The translations under genes were made by a program, and so were the position numbers. From Flavobacteriales bacterium UBA952 (GTDB lineage Bacteria; Bacteroidota; Bacteroidia; Flavobacteriales_D; Crocinitomicaceae), in the NCBI GenBank assembly GCA_002293185.1, contig DBCS01000002.1, positions 79,423-143,422 on the forward strand: 64,000 nucleotides of DNA, read 5' to 3'. This document shows positions 52,346 to 59,936 of the stretch, piece by piece (positions within the stretch are counted from its first letter, which is position 1; every line of letters begins with the position of its first letter). Below the pieces are notes generated by a model. It searched no databases and was not told the origin of the DNA. It worked only from the letters and a program-made list of their open reading frames with translations.

Positions 52346-53470
52346 ATGTTTGCAAAAACCTTATTTTATATTGGTCCTTATAAGATTTGTTTTTGGAATC
52401 TCATTTTTCTATTACTCATCTTTTTTATAGCGGCAGTGCTGCGTCGTTTGTTTCACAAAGCTTTAAAAGGATACGTTAAAAGTGTCAATTTACAACTAGA
52501 AGCCAAGCAAATGGCCCGACTGCGTTTGGCCAGTCAAAGCGTATATCTATTGGCAATTTATGTGGCCATTCTCAGTTTTCGTTACAATAATGGACACGTC
52601 ACTTTTAATGATTTCTTGAATTTCAAAATTTTAGCTTTTGAGCGCTTTAAAATTGATTTTTCGGATGTACTTATCGTTATCTCTGTATTTTTTGGCGCAA
52701 AAATAGCTACTAACCTTTCTAGACTTTATTTTGCTCGACGTTTTACCAATCAATCCAATATTGATCCCGGAACAGAATTTGTCTATAACCAATTGGCCAA
52801 GTATTTCATTTATGTAGGTTCCATTTTAATTTGCTTTAGATTACTCGATATTGACCTCATGATCCTACTCACGAGTTCTGTTGGTCTTCTGGTAGGCATA
52901 GGTCTCGGGCTACAAGATGTTTTTAAAGATATGATTGCAGGTGTTGTTTTGCTTTTTGAAGGTAATTTAAGGGTAGGTGATATCGTCGAAATATCTGGCA
53001 AATCAGGCGCTAGTGGACAAAGTAAAGATTCCTTGGTAGTGAAAATAGTGAAGATCCATGTGCGCACCACCCAAATTCAGACCAGAGAAGGAAATGTACT
53101 CATCATTCCAAATACGCACCTGACCCAAGATCAAATCGAAAATTGGAGCCATGGTTCTGAACTCACTCGTTTTTCTATAAAGGTTACAGTTGCCTATGGG
53201 TCAGACCTCACTTTAATTGAGCGCTTATTAAAGCAAGCGGCCTTTGCCCATCCAAAAGTCAAAAAAAACAATCCGGTTTTTGTCAGATTACATGATTTTG
53301 GCGACTCCGGCCTCGATTTAGAGCTTGTTTTCTGGGCCGACCAAAGTTGGGATATCAATAATTATAAATCGGAAATTCGCTTTGAAATAGACCGCTTATT
53401 TAGAACTTACGCTATTGAAATTCCGTTCCCTCAACGGGTAGTGCACCAAGCCAATCAGCGCAATTCGTAA
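52346..53470 (+). CDS. Mechanosensitive ion channel (MscS family), long form
   Basis: This inner-membrane channel releases solutes under hypo-osmotic stress. The 374-residue product has membrane segments at about 15-35, 65-85, 110-130, 145-170 and a pore helix TSSVGLLVGIGLGLQDVFKDMIAGVVLLFEG (about 178-208). That helix is the MscS hallmark, followed by the beta domain GDIVEI and IQTREGNVLIIPN, and an alpha/beta C-terminal domain. It begins one base after the dnaG stop (TAAA-ATG), suggesting co-transcription. Its 3' end overlaps convergent pdxJ by 16 bases. Confidence 0.93.
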   Translation: MFAKTLFYIGPYKICFWNLIFLLLIFFIAAVLRRLFHKALKGYVKSVNLQLEAKQMARLRLASQSVYLLAIYVAILSFRYNNGHVTFNDFLNFKILAFERFKIDFSDVLIVISVFFGAKIATNLSRLYFARRFTNQSNIDPGTEFVYNQLAKYFIYVGSILICFRLLDIDLMILLTSSVGLLVGIGLGLQDVFKDMIAGVVLLFEGNLRVGDIVEISGKSGASGQSKDSLVVKIVKIHVRTTQIQTREGNVLIIPNTHLTQDQIENWSHGSELTRFSIKVTVAYGSDLTLIERLLKQAAFAHPKVKKNNPVFVRLHDFGDSGLDLELVFWADQSWDINNYKSEIRFEIDRLFRTYAIEIPFPQRVVHQANQRNS

Positions 53471-54168
53471 AGATAGCGTTGTACGGTATTTTCTATGCCC
53501 AAATATAGCGCATCTACAATCAAGGCATGTCCAATCGAAACCTCGTCTAGTGCGCAAAGTTGCGTTTTAAAGAATGCCAAATTCTCCAAACTGAGGTCGT
53601 GCCCTGCATTGATACCTAAACCTAGTTGCTGTGCATGTTGGGCTGCCAATACGTAGGGCAAAACAGCTGCACTTTTGTCAGTCTTGTAATTTGCTGCATA
53701 TGGACCCGTATAAAATTCGATGCGGTCTGTACCTATTGCTTTAGCGGTATCGAGCTGAGCTAAATTGGTTTCTATAAAAAGAGAAACCCGAACACCTAAT
53801 TCTTGAATTTGTGCAATGATGGGCTCCAAAAATTTGGCTTGCGCAGTGCAATTCCAACCTGCATTTGAGGTGAGTACGCCTGGAGGGTCGGGTACTAAGG
53901 TTGCTTGAGCTGGGCGTAGGTTTTTGATCAGCTGAAGGTAGCGAGCGTCGGGATACCCTTCGATATTAAATTCTGTTTGAATTTGATCGAAGAGGTCATA
54001 ACAATCTTTGGTCGTAATATGGCGTTCGTCTGGTCTTGGATGAACGGTGATGCCTTGTGCACCGAATCTTTCTGCGTCTTGCGCGAATTGCAAGACATTA
54101 GGAGTTTGACCGCCTCGTGCGTTGCGCAAGGTTGCGATTTTGTTAATATTCACGCTAAGTCTGGTCAT
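53455..54168 (-). CDS. pdxJ: Pyridoxine 5'-phosphate synthase
   Basis: PdxJ closes the pyridoxine ring from 1-deoxy-xylulose 5-phosphate and 3-amino-2-oxopropyl phosphate in the DXP-dependent vitamin B6 pathway. From ATG 54168 the product is 237 residues, the family length, beginning MTRLSVNINKIATLRNARGG. Motifs are HPRPDERHI (about 42-50), the EGYPD loop, TLVPDPPGVLTSNAGW (about 93-108), and GLGINAGHDLSLEN near 190. An ATG seven codons upstream (54189) is less typical. A TACTTTTG box (54187-54194) lies 18 bases before the chosen ATG and supports it. Confidence 0.97.
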   Translation of the reverse strand: MTRLSVNINKIATLRNARGGQTPNVLQFAQDAERFGAQGITVHPRPDERHITTKDCYDLFDQIQTEFNIEGYPDARYLQLIKNLRPAQATLVPDPPGVLTSNAGWNCTAQAKFLEPIIAQIQELGVRVSLFIETNLAQLDTAKAIGTDRIEFYTGPYAANYKTDKSAAVLPYVLAAQHAQQLGLGINAGHDLSLENLAFFKTQLCALDEVSIGHALIVDALYLGIENTVQRYLYELR

Positions 54169-54186
54169 GGCACAATAATTGAGACG

Positions 54187-54194
54187 CAAAAGTA
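54187..54194 (-). promoter_or_regulatory. Promoter -7 box TACTTTTG for pdxJ
   Basis: The minus-strand reading TACTTTTG matches TAnnTTTG and ends 18 bases before ATG 54168. It would exclude the alternative start at 54189. No TTG at normal spacing. Confidence 0.45.
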
Positions 54195-54230
54195 CAAAAG
54201 ATTCAAGTATTTTAGTATTTTGCGCCTGCT

Positions 54231-54893
54231 ATGAGAGCTTCTAATATTCTTTCTGAACAAATACCACCACTACTGCATTCCGATTCCGGCGAGAAGGCAC
54301 TTTTCTGGATGGATGAATTTCAAGTAAATCATCTACCTGTACTCAAGAACGGTAATTTTGTTGGGCTCGTATCCGAATCCGAATTATTAGATCAGACAAC
54401 CCTAGAAGAAAGCCTAGATCAACTTTTCCAACATTTACCTCGTCCTTTTGTTTACGCTGATGCACACTTATTTGACTTGCTACAGCATTTTGCACTTTTT
54501 AAGCTCACTGTGCTTGCAGTACTGGACCGACAAGAAAATTTTCTTGGCGTAATTAGTGCGCAAGAATTATTACAACTTTTGGCAGAAACCAGCGGACTGA
54601 ACGAAGCGGGCTCTGTTTTGGTTTTAGAAATGAATGCCATCGATTACACGCTTGCTCAAATTTCTCAAATCGTGGAAAGTAACCAAGCTAAAATCCTAAA
54701 TGTATTTGTGAGTAATATCGCAGATAGCACCAAAATACAAGTGAATTTGCGCATCAATCAACATAATTTAAGTGCAATTATACGTACCTTTGAGCGCTAT
54801 GACTACCAAGTTCTTGCCAGTTATCAAAATAGTCAACAAACCGACGAACTCCAAGACCGCTATCAAGAACTCATGCATTATTTAAGCATGTAA
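54231..54893 (+). CDS. CBS-domain pair plus ACT-like domain protein
   Basis: The 220-residue protein has two CBS motifs (about 1-60 with VNHLPVLKNGNFVGLVSESEL, and 72-120 with LTVLAVLDRQENFLGVISAQEL). A C-terminal ACT-like beta-alpha-beta region follows (about 128-205, with VLEMNAIDYTLAQISQIVES). CBS pairs bind adenosine nucleotides and act as energy sensors; ACT domains bind small ligands. No catalytic domain is present, so it is probably a regulator. It overlaps nadK by one base (TAATG), which suggests that an adenine-nucleotide sensor is made together with NAD kinase; the functional link is inference. Confidence 0.88.
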   Translation: MRASNILSEQIPPLLHSDSGEKALFWMDEFQVNHLPVLKNGNFVGLVSESELLDQTTLEESLDQLFQHLPRPFVYADAHLFDLLQHFALFKLTVLAVLDRQENFLGVISAQELLQLLAETSGLNEAGSVLVLEMNAIDYTLAQISQIVESNQAKILNVFVSNIADSTKIQVNLRINQHNLSAIIRTFERYDYQVLASYQNSQQTDELQDRYQELMHYLSM

Positions 54894-55780
54894 TGAAACG
54901 AATCGCCATATTCGCAAAAAAAGTATTTAAGCAAGACCTCAGTGTCTTTGAAAACCTACTCAAAGGAATTATCGAGCTCGGGTGGGAGCCTATATTGGAG
55001 CAAGATTTAGCCCAACAACTCCACACTAAATTTCAATGGAAAACCACGCACCAAACTTTTAGTTCGTATCAAGATCTGCAAAAGGGTTTTGACCTCATGA
55101 TCAGTTTGGGTGGCGATGGCACATTTCTGAAGGCTGTTTCGTTTGTGCGCAATTCCGGTATTCCAATTCTCGGTATCAATACGGGTCGCTTGGGTTTTTT
55201 ATCAAATATTCCCAAGACGCATATTGACCAAACCCTACAAAGGTTCAATGCGGGCCATTACGAGTTTCAAAAGCGTTCCTTACTTAGAGTTCATACCGAA
55301 AACGACCTCTTATCCGATGAAAACTTTGCACTCAACGAACTTACGCTGCAGAAAAAAGACACTTCCTCAATGATTAAAGTTCATGCGTATATCGGAGATA
55401 AGTTCTTAAATACATATTGGGCCGACGGCCTCATAGTCGCTACTCCTACAGGCTCTACGGCCTATAGTTTAAGTTGTGGCGGCCCTATTATTACCCCCGG
55501 CTGCCAGGTTCATATCCTCACGCCTATTGCGCCGCACAACCTAAATGTACGTCCGGTTGTTGTTCCAGACCACATGCCAATTTCCTTGGAGGTAGAGGGC
55601 CGAGACCGCTCTTATTTGCTCTCCTTAGATGGCCACTCACAACACATCAAACAAGGTGAAAAGGTCACGATTACCAAAGCTGAATTTATGATCAACGTCA
55701 TCAAATTTGAAGACAATAATTTTTTAGATACCATCCGTAACAAAATGTTTTGGGGCTCAGATATCCGAAACGAACGCTAA
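54893..55780 (+). CDS. nadK: NAD kinase
   Basis: NadK phosphorylates NAD to NADP. The 295-residue product has the catalytic GGDGT motif at 73-77 (MISLGGDGTFLKA), the NE/D-rich segment ALNELTLQKKDTS (about 146), and the conserved Gly-rich element TPTGSTAYSLSCGGPIITPG (about 185-205). Its start overlaps the stop of the CBS/ACT gene by one base. The FKBP gene starts 5 bases after its stop. Confidence 0.97.
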   Translation: MKRIAIFAKKVFKQDLSVFENLLKGIIELGWEPILEQDLAQQLHTKFQWKTTHQTFSSYQDLQKGFDLMISLGGDGTFLKAVSFVRNSGIPILGINTGRLGFLSNIPKTHIDQTLQRFNAGHYEFQKRSLLRVHTENDLLSDENFALNELTLQKKDTSSMIKVHAYIGDKFLNTYWADGLIVATPTGSTAYSLSCGGPIITPGCQVHILTPIAPHNLNVRPVVVPDHMPISLEVEGRDRSYLLSLDGHSQHIKQGEKVTITKAEFMINVIKFEDNNFLDTIRNKMFWGSDIRNER

Positions 55781-55785
55781 CTCCT

Positions 55786-56499
55786 ATGAAACACTATTTT
55801 TTACCACTCAGTGTGTTGCTAGTCACGCAATTCAACGCACAAATGCCTAAAGTGACTACCCGAATTGACTCCGTAAGTTATCTTGCGGGTCAAAATATTG
55901 CCCAAAGCGTGCTCAAGGATTTCCCCGAAGCGAATGTTGAACTTCTTCTCTTAGGACTCAGTGATGCCATGATGGAACGCCAAAGCTTGGTCCAAGATCC
56001 AAATAATCAATGCGTCATGTCTTATTTTCAAGATAAAATGCAAGCTATTCAAGAAGCTGAAGAGGCGGGCAATCAAGAAGCATTAGCCGCCGCCCAAGAA
56101 GAGGGCAGAGCCAATCGAGAGAAAGGGGAAGCTTTTTTACTAGAAAACGCGAAGAAAAAGGATATCCAAGTAACGGCAAGCGGCTTACAATACGAAGTCC
56201 TGAAAAAGGGTCGAGGCGACAAACCATCGGCGAGTTCGACAGTAAAAGTGCATTACACCGGCACTACCATCAACGGAGAAATCTTTGATAGCTCTGTAGA
56301 GCGAAAAGAACCGATTTCGTTTCCACTCAATGCCGTCATTCCCGGCTGGACCGAAGGCGTACAGCTCATGAGTGTGGGTTCAAAGTACCGTTTTTACATT
56401 CCTCAGCAATTGGCTTATGGGCCAGGTTCTCCAACCGAACTCATCCCACCATTCTCTGTACTGATCTTTGAAGTTGAACTATTAGACATCGAAAAATAA
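55786..56499 (+). CDS. FKBP-type peptidyl-prolyl isomerase (FkpA/Mip-like)
   Basis: This exported proline isomerase has 237 residues from ATG 55786, with the signal peptide MKHYFLPLSVLLVTQFNA. A helical dimerisation domain (about 30-125) is typical of Mip/FkpA proteins, with an Ala/Glu-rich stretch near 85-120. The FKBP domain (about 135-237) shows VKVHYTGTTINGEIFDSS, VIPGWTEGVQLMSVG and LAYGPG. The longer start at 55750 overlaps nadK and would mask the signal peptide. It assists folding of periplasmic or outer-membrane proteins. The next gene, a cyclophilin-FKBP fusion, starts 4 bases later. Confidence 0.93.
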   Translation: MKHYFLPLSVLLVTQFNAQMPKVTTRIDSVSYLAGQNIAQSVLKDFPEANVELLLLGLSDAMMERQSLVQDPNNQCVMSYFQDKMQAIQEAEEAGNQEALAAAQEEGRANREKGEAFLLENAKKKDIQVTASGLQYEVLKKGRGDKPSASSTVKVHYTGTTINGEIFDSSVERKEPISFPLNAVIPGWTEGVQLMSVGSKYRFYIPQQLAYGPGSPTELIPPFSVLIFEVELLDIEK

Positions 56500-56503
56500 T
56501 CCC

Positions 56504-57601
56504 ATGAAAAATCTATTTTTTACATTGCTATCCTTTGCATTTACGAGTTTGTTAAATGCCCAAATTACTACACCAACCGACGATGGTATTTACGCGCGCT
56601 TTACGACCAACAAAGGTGTTATTGTCTGTAATCTTGAGTATAAAAAAACACCCATGACCGTTGGGAATTTTGTTGGTTTGGCTGAAGGTAATTTTAAGGT
56701 TGGCGATCAATCATTTTCCAAGCCATTTTTCGATGGGCTTATTTTTCACCGTGTGATCGCCGACTTCATGATCCAGGGCGGAGACCCGCAAGGTACGGGT
56801 ATGGGTGACCCCGGCTACAAGTTCTATGATGAAATTGATCCAACGCTCAAACACAGCGGTCCAGGTATTTTATCTATGGCCAATTCAGGCCCCAATACCA
56901 ATGGCTCTCAGTTTTTTATAACACACAAAGAAACGCCTTGGCTAGATGGCAAGCACACCGTTTTTGGACAAGTTGTTTCGGGTCAAGAGGTCGTCAATGC
57001 CATAGCTCAAAACGACATCATGCAGAAAGTAGAGATTATACGGGTGGGCAGAGAAGCTCAAAAGTGGAATGCACAAGCAGCCTTCGATGGTGTATTTATA
57101 ACTAGAAAAGCACAAGAAGCAGCAGAACAAGAAGAGGTGGCTAAAATTGCAGCAATGTCCCAAGACGACTACAAAGCATACATGTACAACGAGGTTAAAA
57201 AAAATTATCCCAAAGCCCAACAAAGCCCTACAGGTTTAGTATATGTTATCTTAGATAATGGAAAGGGTAATGTGGTTGCAGAAGGTAAAAAAGTAAGCCT
57301 ACACTATACAGGAACTTTTAGACGTGGTGGTAAAAAATTCGATTCTTCCAAAGACCGCAACCTGCCTATGGACTTTCAATACAAAGTGCAGCGGATGATT
57401 CCGGGTTTTGAAGAGGGGATTACCTATATTCAAGAAGGAGGAGAAATTTTATTGTTCATTCCATACTACAACGCCTATGGTCAACAAGGCAGGCCTGGTG
57501 CTATTCCACCCTATGCCGATTTAGTATTTGAAATTGAATTGTTGCAGGTCACAGATGCAAATAGTGCGCCCCATAATGAGCACGATGGCCATCAGCATTA
57601 A
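56504..57601 (+). CDS. Cyclophilin-FKBP fusion peptidyl-prolyl isomerase
   Basis: The 365-residue exported protein (signal peptide MKNLFFTLLSFAFTSLLNAQ) joins two unrelated isomerase families. Residues about 28-195 are a cyclophilin: MTVGNFVGLAEG, FHRVIADFMIQGGDPQGTG, NTNGSQFFITHKETPWLDGKH, HTVFGQVVSG. A charged helical linker (about 200-245) leads to an FKBP domain (about 250-350): VSLHYTGTFRRGGKKFDSS, MIPGFEEGITYI, AYGQQGRPG. The key catalytic Arg and Phe of the cyclophilin (FHR, QFF) are kept. It ends in a His-rich tail (HNEHDGHQH) that could bind metal. It is probably periplasmic, paired with the FKBP upstream. It shares a TTAA stop with the convergent DUF4159 gene. Confidence 0.94.
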   Translation: MKNLFFTLLSFAFTSLLNAQITTPTDDGIYARFTTNKGVIVCNLEYKKTPMTVGNFVGLAEGNFKVGDQSFSKPFFDGLIFHRVIADFMIQGGDPQGTGMGDPGYKFYDEIDPTLKHSGPGILSMANSGPNTNGSQFFITHKETPWLDGKHTVFGQVVSGQEVVNAIAQNDIMQKVEIIRVGREAQKWNAQAAFDGVFITRKAQEAAEQEEVAKIAAMSQDDYKAYMYNEVKKNYPKAQQSPTGLVYVILDNGKGNVVAEGKKVSLHYTGTFRRGGKKFDSSKDRNLPMDFQYKVQRMIPGFEEGITYIQEGGEILLFIPYYNAYGQQGRPGAIPPYADLVFEIELLQVTDANSAPHNEHDGHQH

Positions 57602-58248
57602 TTGGAAAAAGCATAAGAAATAATATTGGCGCCCATCTGTAAAGCTTGGCGCCTTTTTTCTGGTGGGTCATTGTGCACCTGAGGATCTTCCCAGCCATCT
57701 GAGAGGTCAGTTTCGTAGGTATACAAACAAACCAAGCGCCCGTCCATAACGATTCCAAAAGCCTGTGGACTTTTGCCGTCGTGCTCATGAATTTTTGGTA
57801 AACCATTTGGAAAAGAATAACGCTTTTTATAAATCGGATGGTCTGTAGGAAGTTCAATGAGCGTAGCTTCTGGAAAAACTTTTTTGAGTTCGGCCCGAAC
57901 AAAGCCGTCCATTCCATAATTATCATCTATATGTAAAAAGCCACCAGACAACAAGTAGGTTCGTAAATTATTAGCCTCTGCTCTAGAGAATACAACATTG
58001 CCATGCCCAGTCATATGAACCAGTGGGTATTGAAATAAATCGGTACTACCAACCTCTACGTATGGCACCTCTTTTGAAATATTCATTCCAAGCTCTGTGT
58101 TACAAAATTTGATTAGGTTAGGTAGGGCGGTAGGGTTGGCATAATAGTCTCCGCCACCATTATATTTCAAAACGGCAATTTGATATCCTTGAGCGGCAAT
58201 TTTAAAGCACAAGATTAGTACAATAAAAAGTATAGTTGATTTTCTCAC
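57598..58248 (-). CDS. DUF4159 domain protein, GTG start
   Basis: The 216-residue product starts at GTG 58248 with the signal peptide (M)RKSTILFIVLILCFKIAAQ. The domain has an N-terminal Tyr/Gly loop YNGGGDYYANPTALPNL, VHMTGHGNVVFSRAEANNLR (about 77-96) and FLHIDDNYG (about 104-112), typical of DUF4159. This is a family of secreted or lipid-anchored proteins of unknown function. They have a class-I glutamine-amidotransferase-like fold but no clear catalytic triad. The GTG overlaps the ribD stop by four bases (GTGA). The 3' end shares TTAA with the cyclophilin-FKBP gene. Confidence 0.88.
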   Translation of the reverse strand: MRKSTILFIVLILCFKIAAQGYQIAVLKYNGGGDYYANPTALPNLIKFCNTELGMNISKEVPYVEVGSTDLFQYPLVHMTGHGNVVFSRAEANNLRTYLLSGGFLHIDDNYGMDGFVRAELKKVFPEATLIELPTDHPIYKKRYSFPNGLPKIHEHDGKSPQAFGIVMDGRLVCLYTYETDLSDGWEDPQVHNDPPEKRRQALQMGANIISYAFSN

Positions 58249-59279
58249 GTGCGTCTTTTGAAATAATAAATTTGGTCGGTACCAAAATGATGAACATGGG
58301 TCGGTACCCTATTTAGAACAGGTGCCTTTACGCCTTCTCCGAAATATAAATCTCCTACGAGCACATAGGCTTCATCCCAGACATTATCGATAATAAAATA
58401 TTGTAGTGTGCGGCTTCCGCCTTCTACCATTACAGAGTGAATACCTCTTTGATACAACTCGTCTAAGATATACTTAGTCGAAGTTTCGGGTATTTTTATC
58501 CATTCAATATTTTCTTTTTTCTCATTTTTTAGGCGATTGAAGATGAGGGTAGGGGCATCTGTCGAAAAAAGACTAATGTCGTTTTGAACCTGAAGTTGAC
58601 TATCTATTAAGATTCGAATAGGGTTTTTGCCGCTGACATCTCTAACCGTAAGTGAGGGGTTATCGTTGAGTGCCGTATGTTTACCGACCAAGATGCTCAT
58701 TTCCTGACTGCGCCAATGATGTACTAACGATCGAGATTCTTCTGAAGAAATCCAATTGATTCCTTTTTGATTGTCAGTACGCAAGCGGTCTAAAAAACCA
58801 TCCTTGGTTTGAGCCCACTTGAGCACCACGTGTGGTCGTTGTTTTTGGTGTAAACAAAAAAAACGTTTATTGAGTTGTTGTGCAGCTGTATTTAGCATGC
58901 CAACTTCAACTACGATGCCGGCTTTCTGAAGTCTTTCAATGCCTTTTCCGGCTACCTTTGGATTGGGGTCTTTACAAGCAATAACCACATGCGCTATTTT
59001 TTTCTCAATTAACAAATTGCTGCAGGGCGGTGTTTTACCAAAGTGTACGCAGGGCTCCAGGCTCACATAAACCGTTGCTCCTTCTAGTAAGTGTTGTTCT
59101 TTAACCGCGGCAATAGCCATTACCTCTGCGTGCGGCCCACCAAACTTTTGATGATACCCTTCTCCAATAATTTTGTCATCTTTGACGATAACACATCCTA
59201 CCATTGGGTTTGGAGAAACAGAACCCTGCCCAAGAAGAGCAAGATCAAGACAGCGCTGCATGTAGTCTTGTGGTTTCAT
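58245..59279 (-). CDS. ribD: Bifunctional riboflavin biosynthesis protein RibD
   Basis: RibD deaminates and then reduces the pyrimidine intermediate of riboflavin synthesis. The 344-residue product has the N-terminal zinc deaminase with H50-A-E52, C77 and C86 (GGPHAEVMAI, PCVHFGKTPPC). The C-terminal reductase domain starts near 150 with RPHVVLKWAQTKDGFLD and carries MVEGGSRTLQYF near 300. The gene overlaps the following DUF4159 gene by four bases. A TAnnTTTG box lies 5 bases before the start at 59279. Other riboflavin genes are not in the window. Confidence 0.96.
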   Translation of the reverse strand: MKPQDYMQRCLDLALLGQGSVSPNPMVGCVIVKDDKIIGEGYHQKFGGPHAEVMAIAAVKEQHLLEGATVYVSLEPCVHFGKTPPCSNLLIEKKIAHVVIACKDPNPKVAGKGIERLQKAGIVVEVGMLNTAAQQLNKRFFCLHQKQRPHVVLKWAQTKDGFLDRLRTDNQKGINWISSEESRSLVHHWRSQEMSILVGKHTALNDNPSLTVRDVSGKNPIRILIDSQLQVQNDISLFSTDAPTLIFNRLKNEKKENIEWIKIPETSTKYILDELYQRGIHSVMVEGGSRTLQYFIIDNVWDEAYVLVGDLYFGEGVKAPVLNRVPTHVHHFGTDQIYYFKRRT

Positions 59280-59284
59280 TTTTT

Positions 59285-59292
59285 CAAAGTTA
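59285..59292 (-). promoter_or_regulatory. Promoter -7 box TAACTTTG for ribD
   Basis: The minus-strand reading TAACTTTG matches TAnnTTTG and is separated from ATG 59279 by five A residues, implying a leaderless mRNA. No TTG at normal spacing was found. The box lies in the 19-base gap after the alkB stop. Confidence 0.5.
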
Positions 59293-59298
59293 CTGATT

Positions 59299-59910
59299 TC
59301 AAACAGATGGCCGGACCCAGCGAAAGGTTAAATTCAAGCGTGCTTGCTGCAAACCTTTTATTTTCGGTAGCTGATGCTTGTAGTGCTTTTGAAGTTGCCC
59401 GTGCATGTGCAATAGGCTCCCGTTGGCCAAAAGGATATTTTTTTTTATGCCATTTGCCATGTGCTTGAGTTCAAAACGACGCACTGCACCCAAGCTAAGG
59501 GATGCAATATTGGGTTCTTCGCCAAGAGATTTCTCATTATCGGCATGCCAACCATTCGAATCTTGCCCGTCGCGGTAATAATTGATCAAAAGCGCATTAA
59601 ATTGACTTTTGGTCTTTTCTTGTACCTGAAGACGCAGCTCATTAAGGTAGCTCGGAAATAATTGCACCGTTAATGCCTGACCTGAGTAGCCATATGCCTC
59701 TCCATTCAAGGCATAATAAGCTTCTAGCCGAGGTACTTTGACTCTTTTACCGAAGAGTAGAATATCGTTCTGCTCGAATTTTTCAGAGGAACTTATTTTT
59801 TGAAACAAAGCAGTGCTTTGGTCTAAATCCAAAAAATGAGGGTAATAATCTACCATGCCATCTTCTCTAAGCACTTCAATTTTCTCTAAATTTTCGAACT
59901 CGCTAAACAT
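59299..59910 (-). CDS. alkB: AlkB-type alpha-ketoglutarate-dependent dioxygenase
   Basis: This 203-residue Fe(II)/2-oxoglutarate dioxygenase repairs methylated bases (1mA, 3mC) by oxidative demethylation. The metal-binding H122-x-D124 is in GWHADNEKSLG, the second His (H179) is in HYKHQLPKI, and R191/R197 near the end (ARLNLTFRWV) bind 2-oxoglutarate. Its size and spacing fit the small AlkB-like form (ABH2/3-like) common in Bacteroidota. It is divergent from the mscS gene at 59937 and precedes ribD on the same strand with a 19-base gap. Confidence 0.95.
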   Translation of the reverse strand: MFSEFENLEKIEVLREDGMVDYYPHFLDLDQSTALFQKISSSEKFEQNDILLFGKRVKVPRLEAYYALNGEAYGYSGQALTVQLFPSYLNELRLQVQEKTKSQFNALLINYYRDGQDSNGWHADNEKSLGEEPNIASLSLGAVRRFELKHMANGIKKNILLANGSLLHMHGQLQKHYKHQLPKIKGLQQARLNLTFRWVRPSV

Positions 59911-59913
59911 TCC

Positions 59914-59921
59914 TATTTTTG
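59914..59921 (+). promoter_or_regulatory. Promoter -7 box TATTTTTG for the short MscS gene
   Basis: TATTTTTG matches TAnnTTTG and ends 15 bases before ATG 59937. A leader of about 10 bases would follow. No -33 TTG is present. The same gap must also hold an alkB promoter on the other strand, where TATTTTTA (one mismatch) is the only candidate. Confidence 0.45.
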
Positions 59922-59936
59922 TGGTAAAAATACGAC

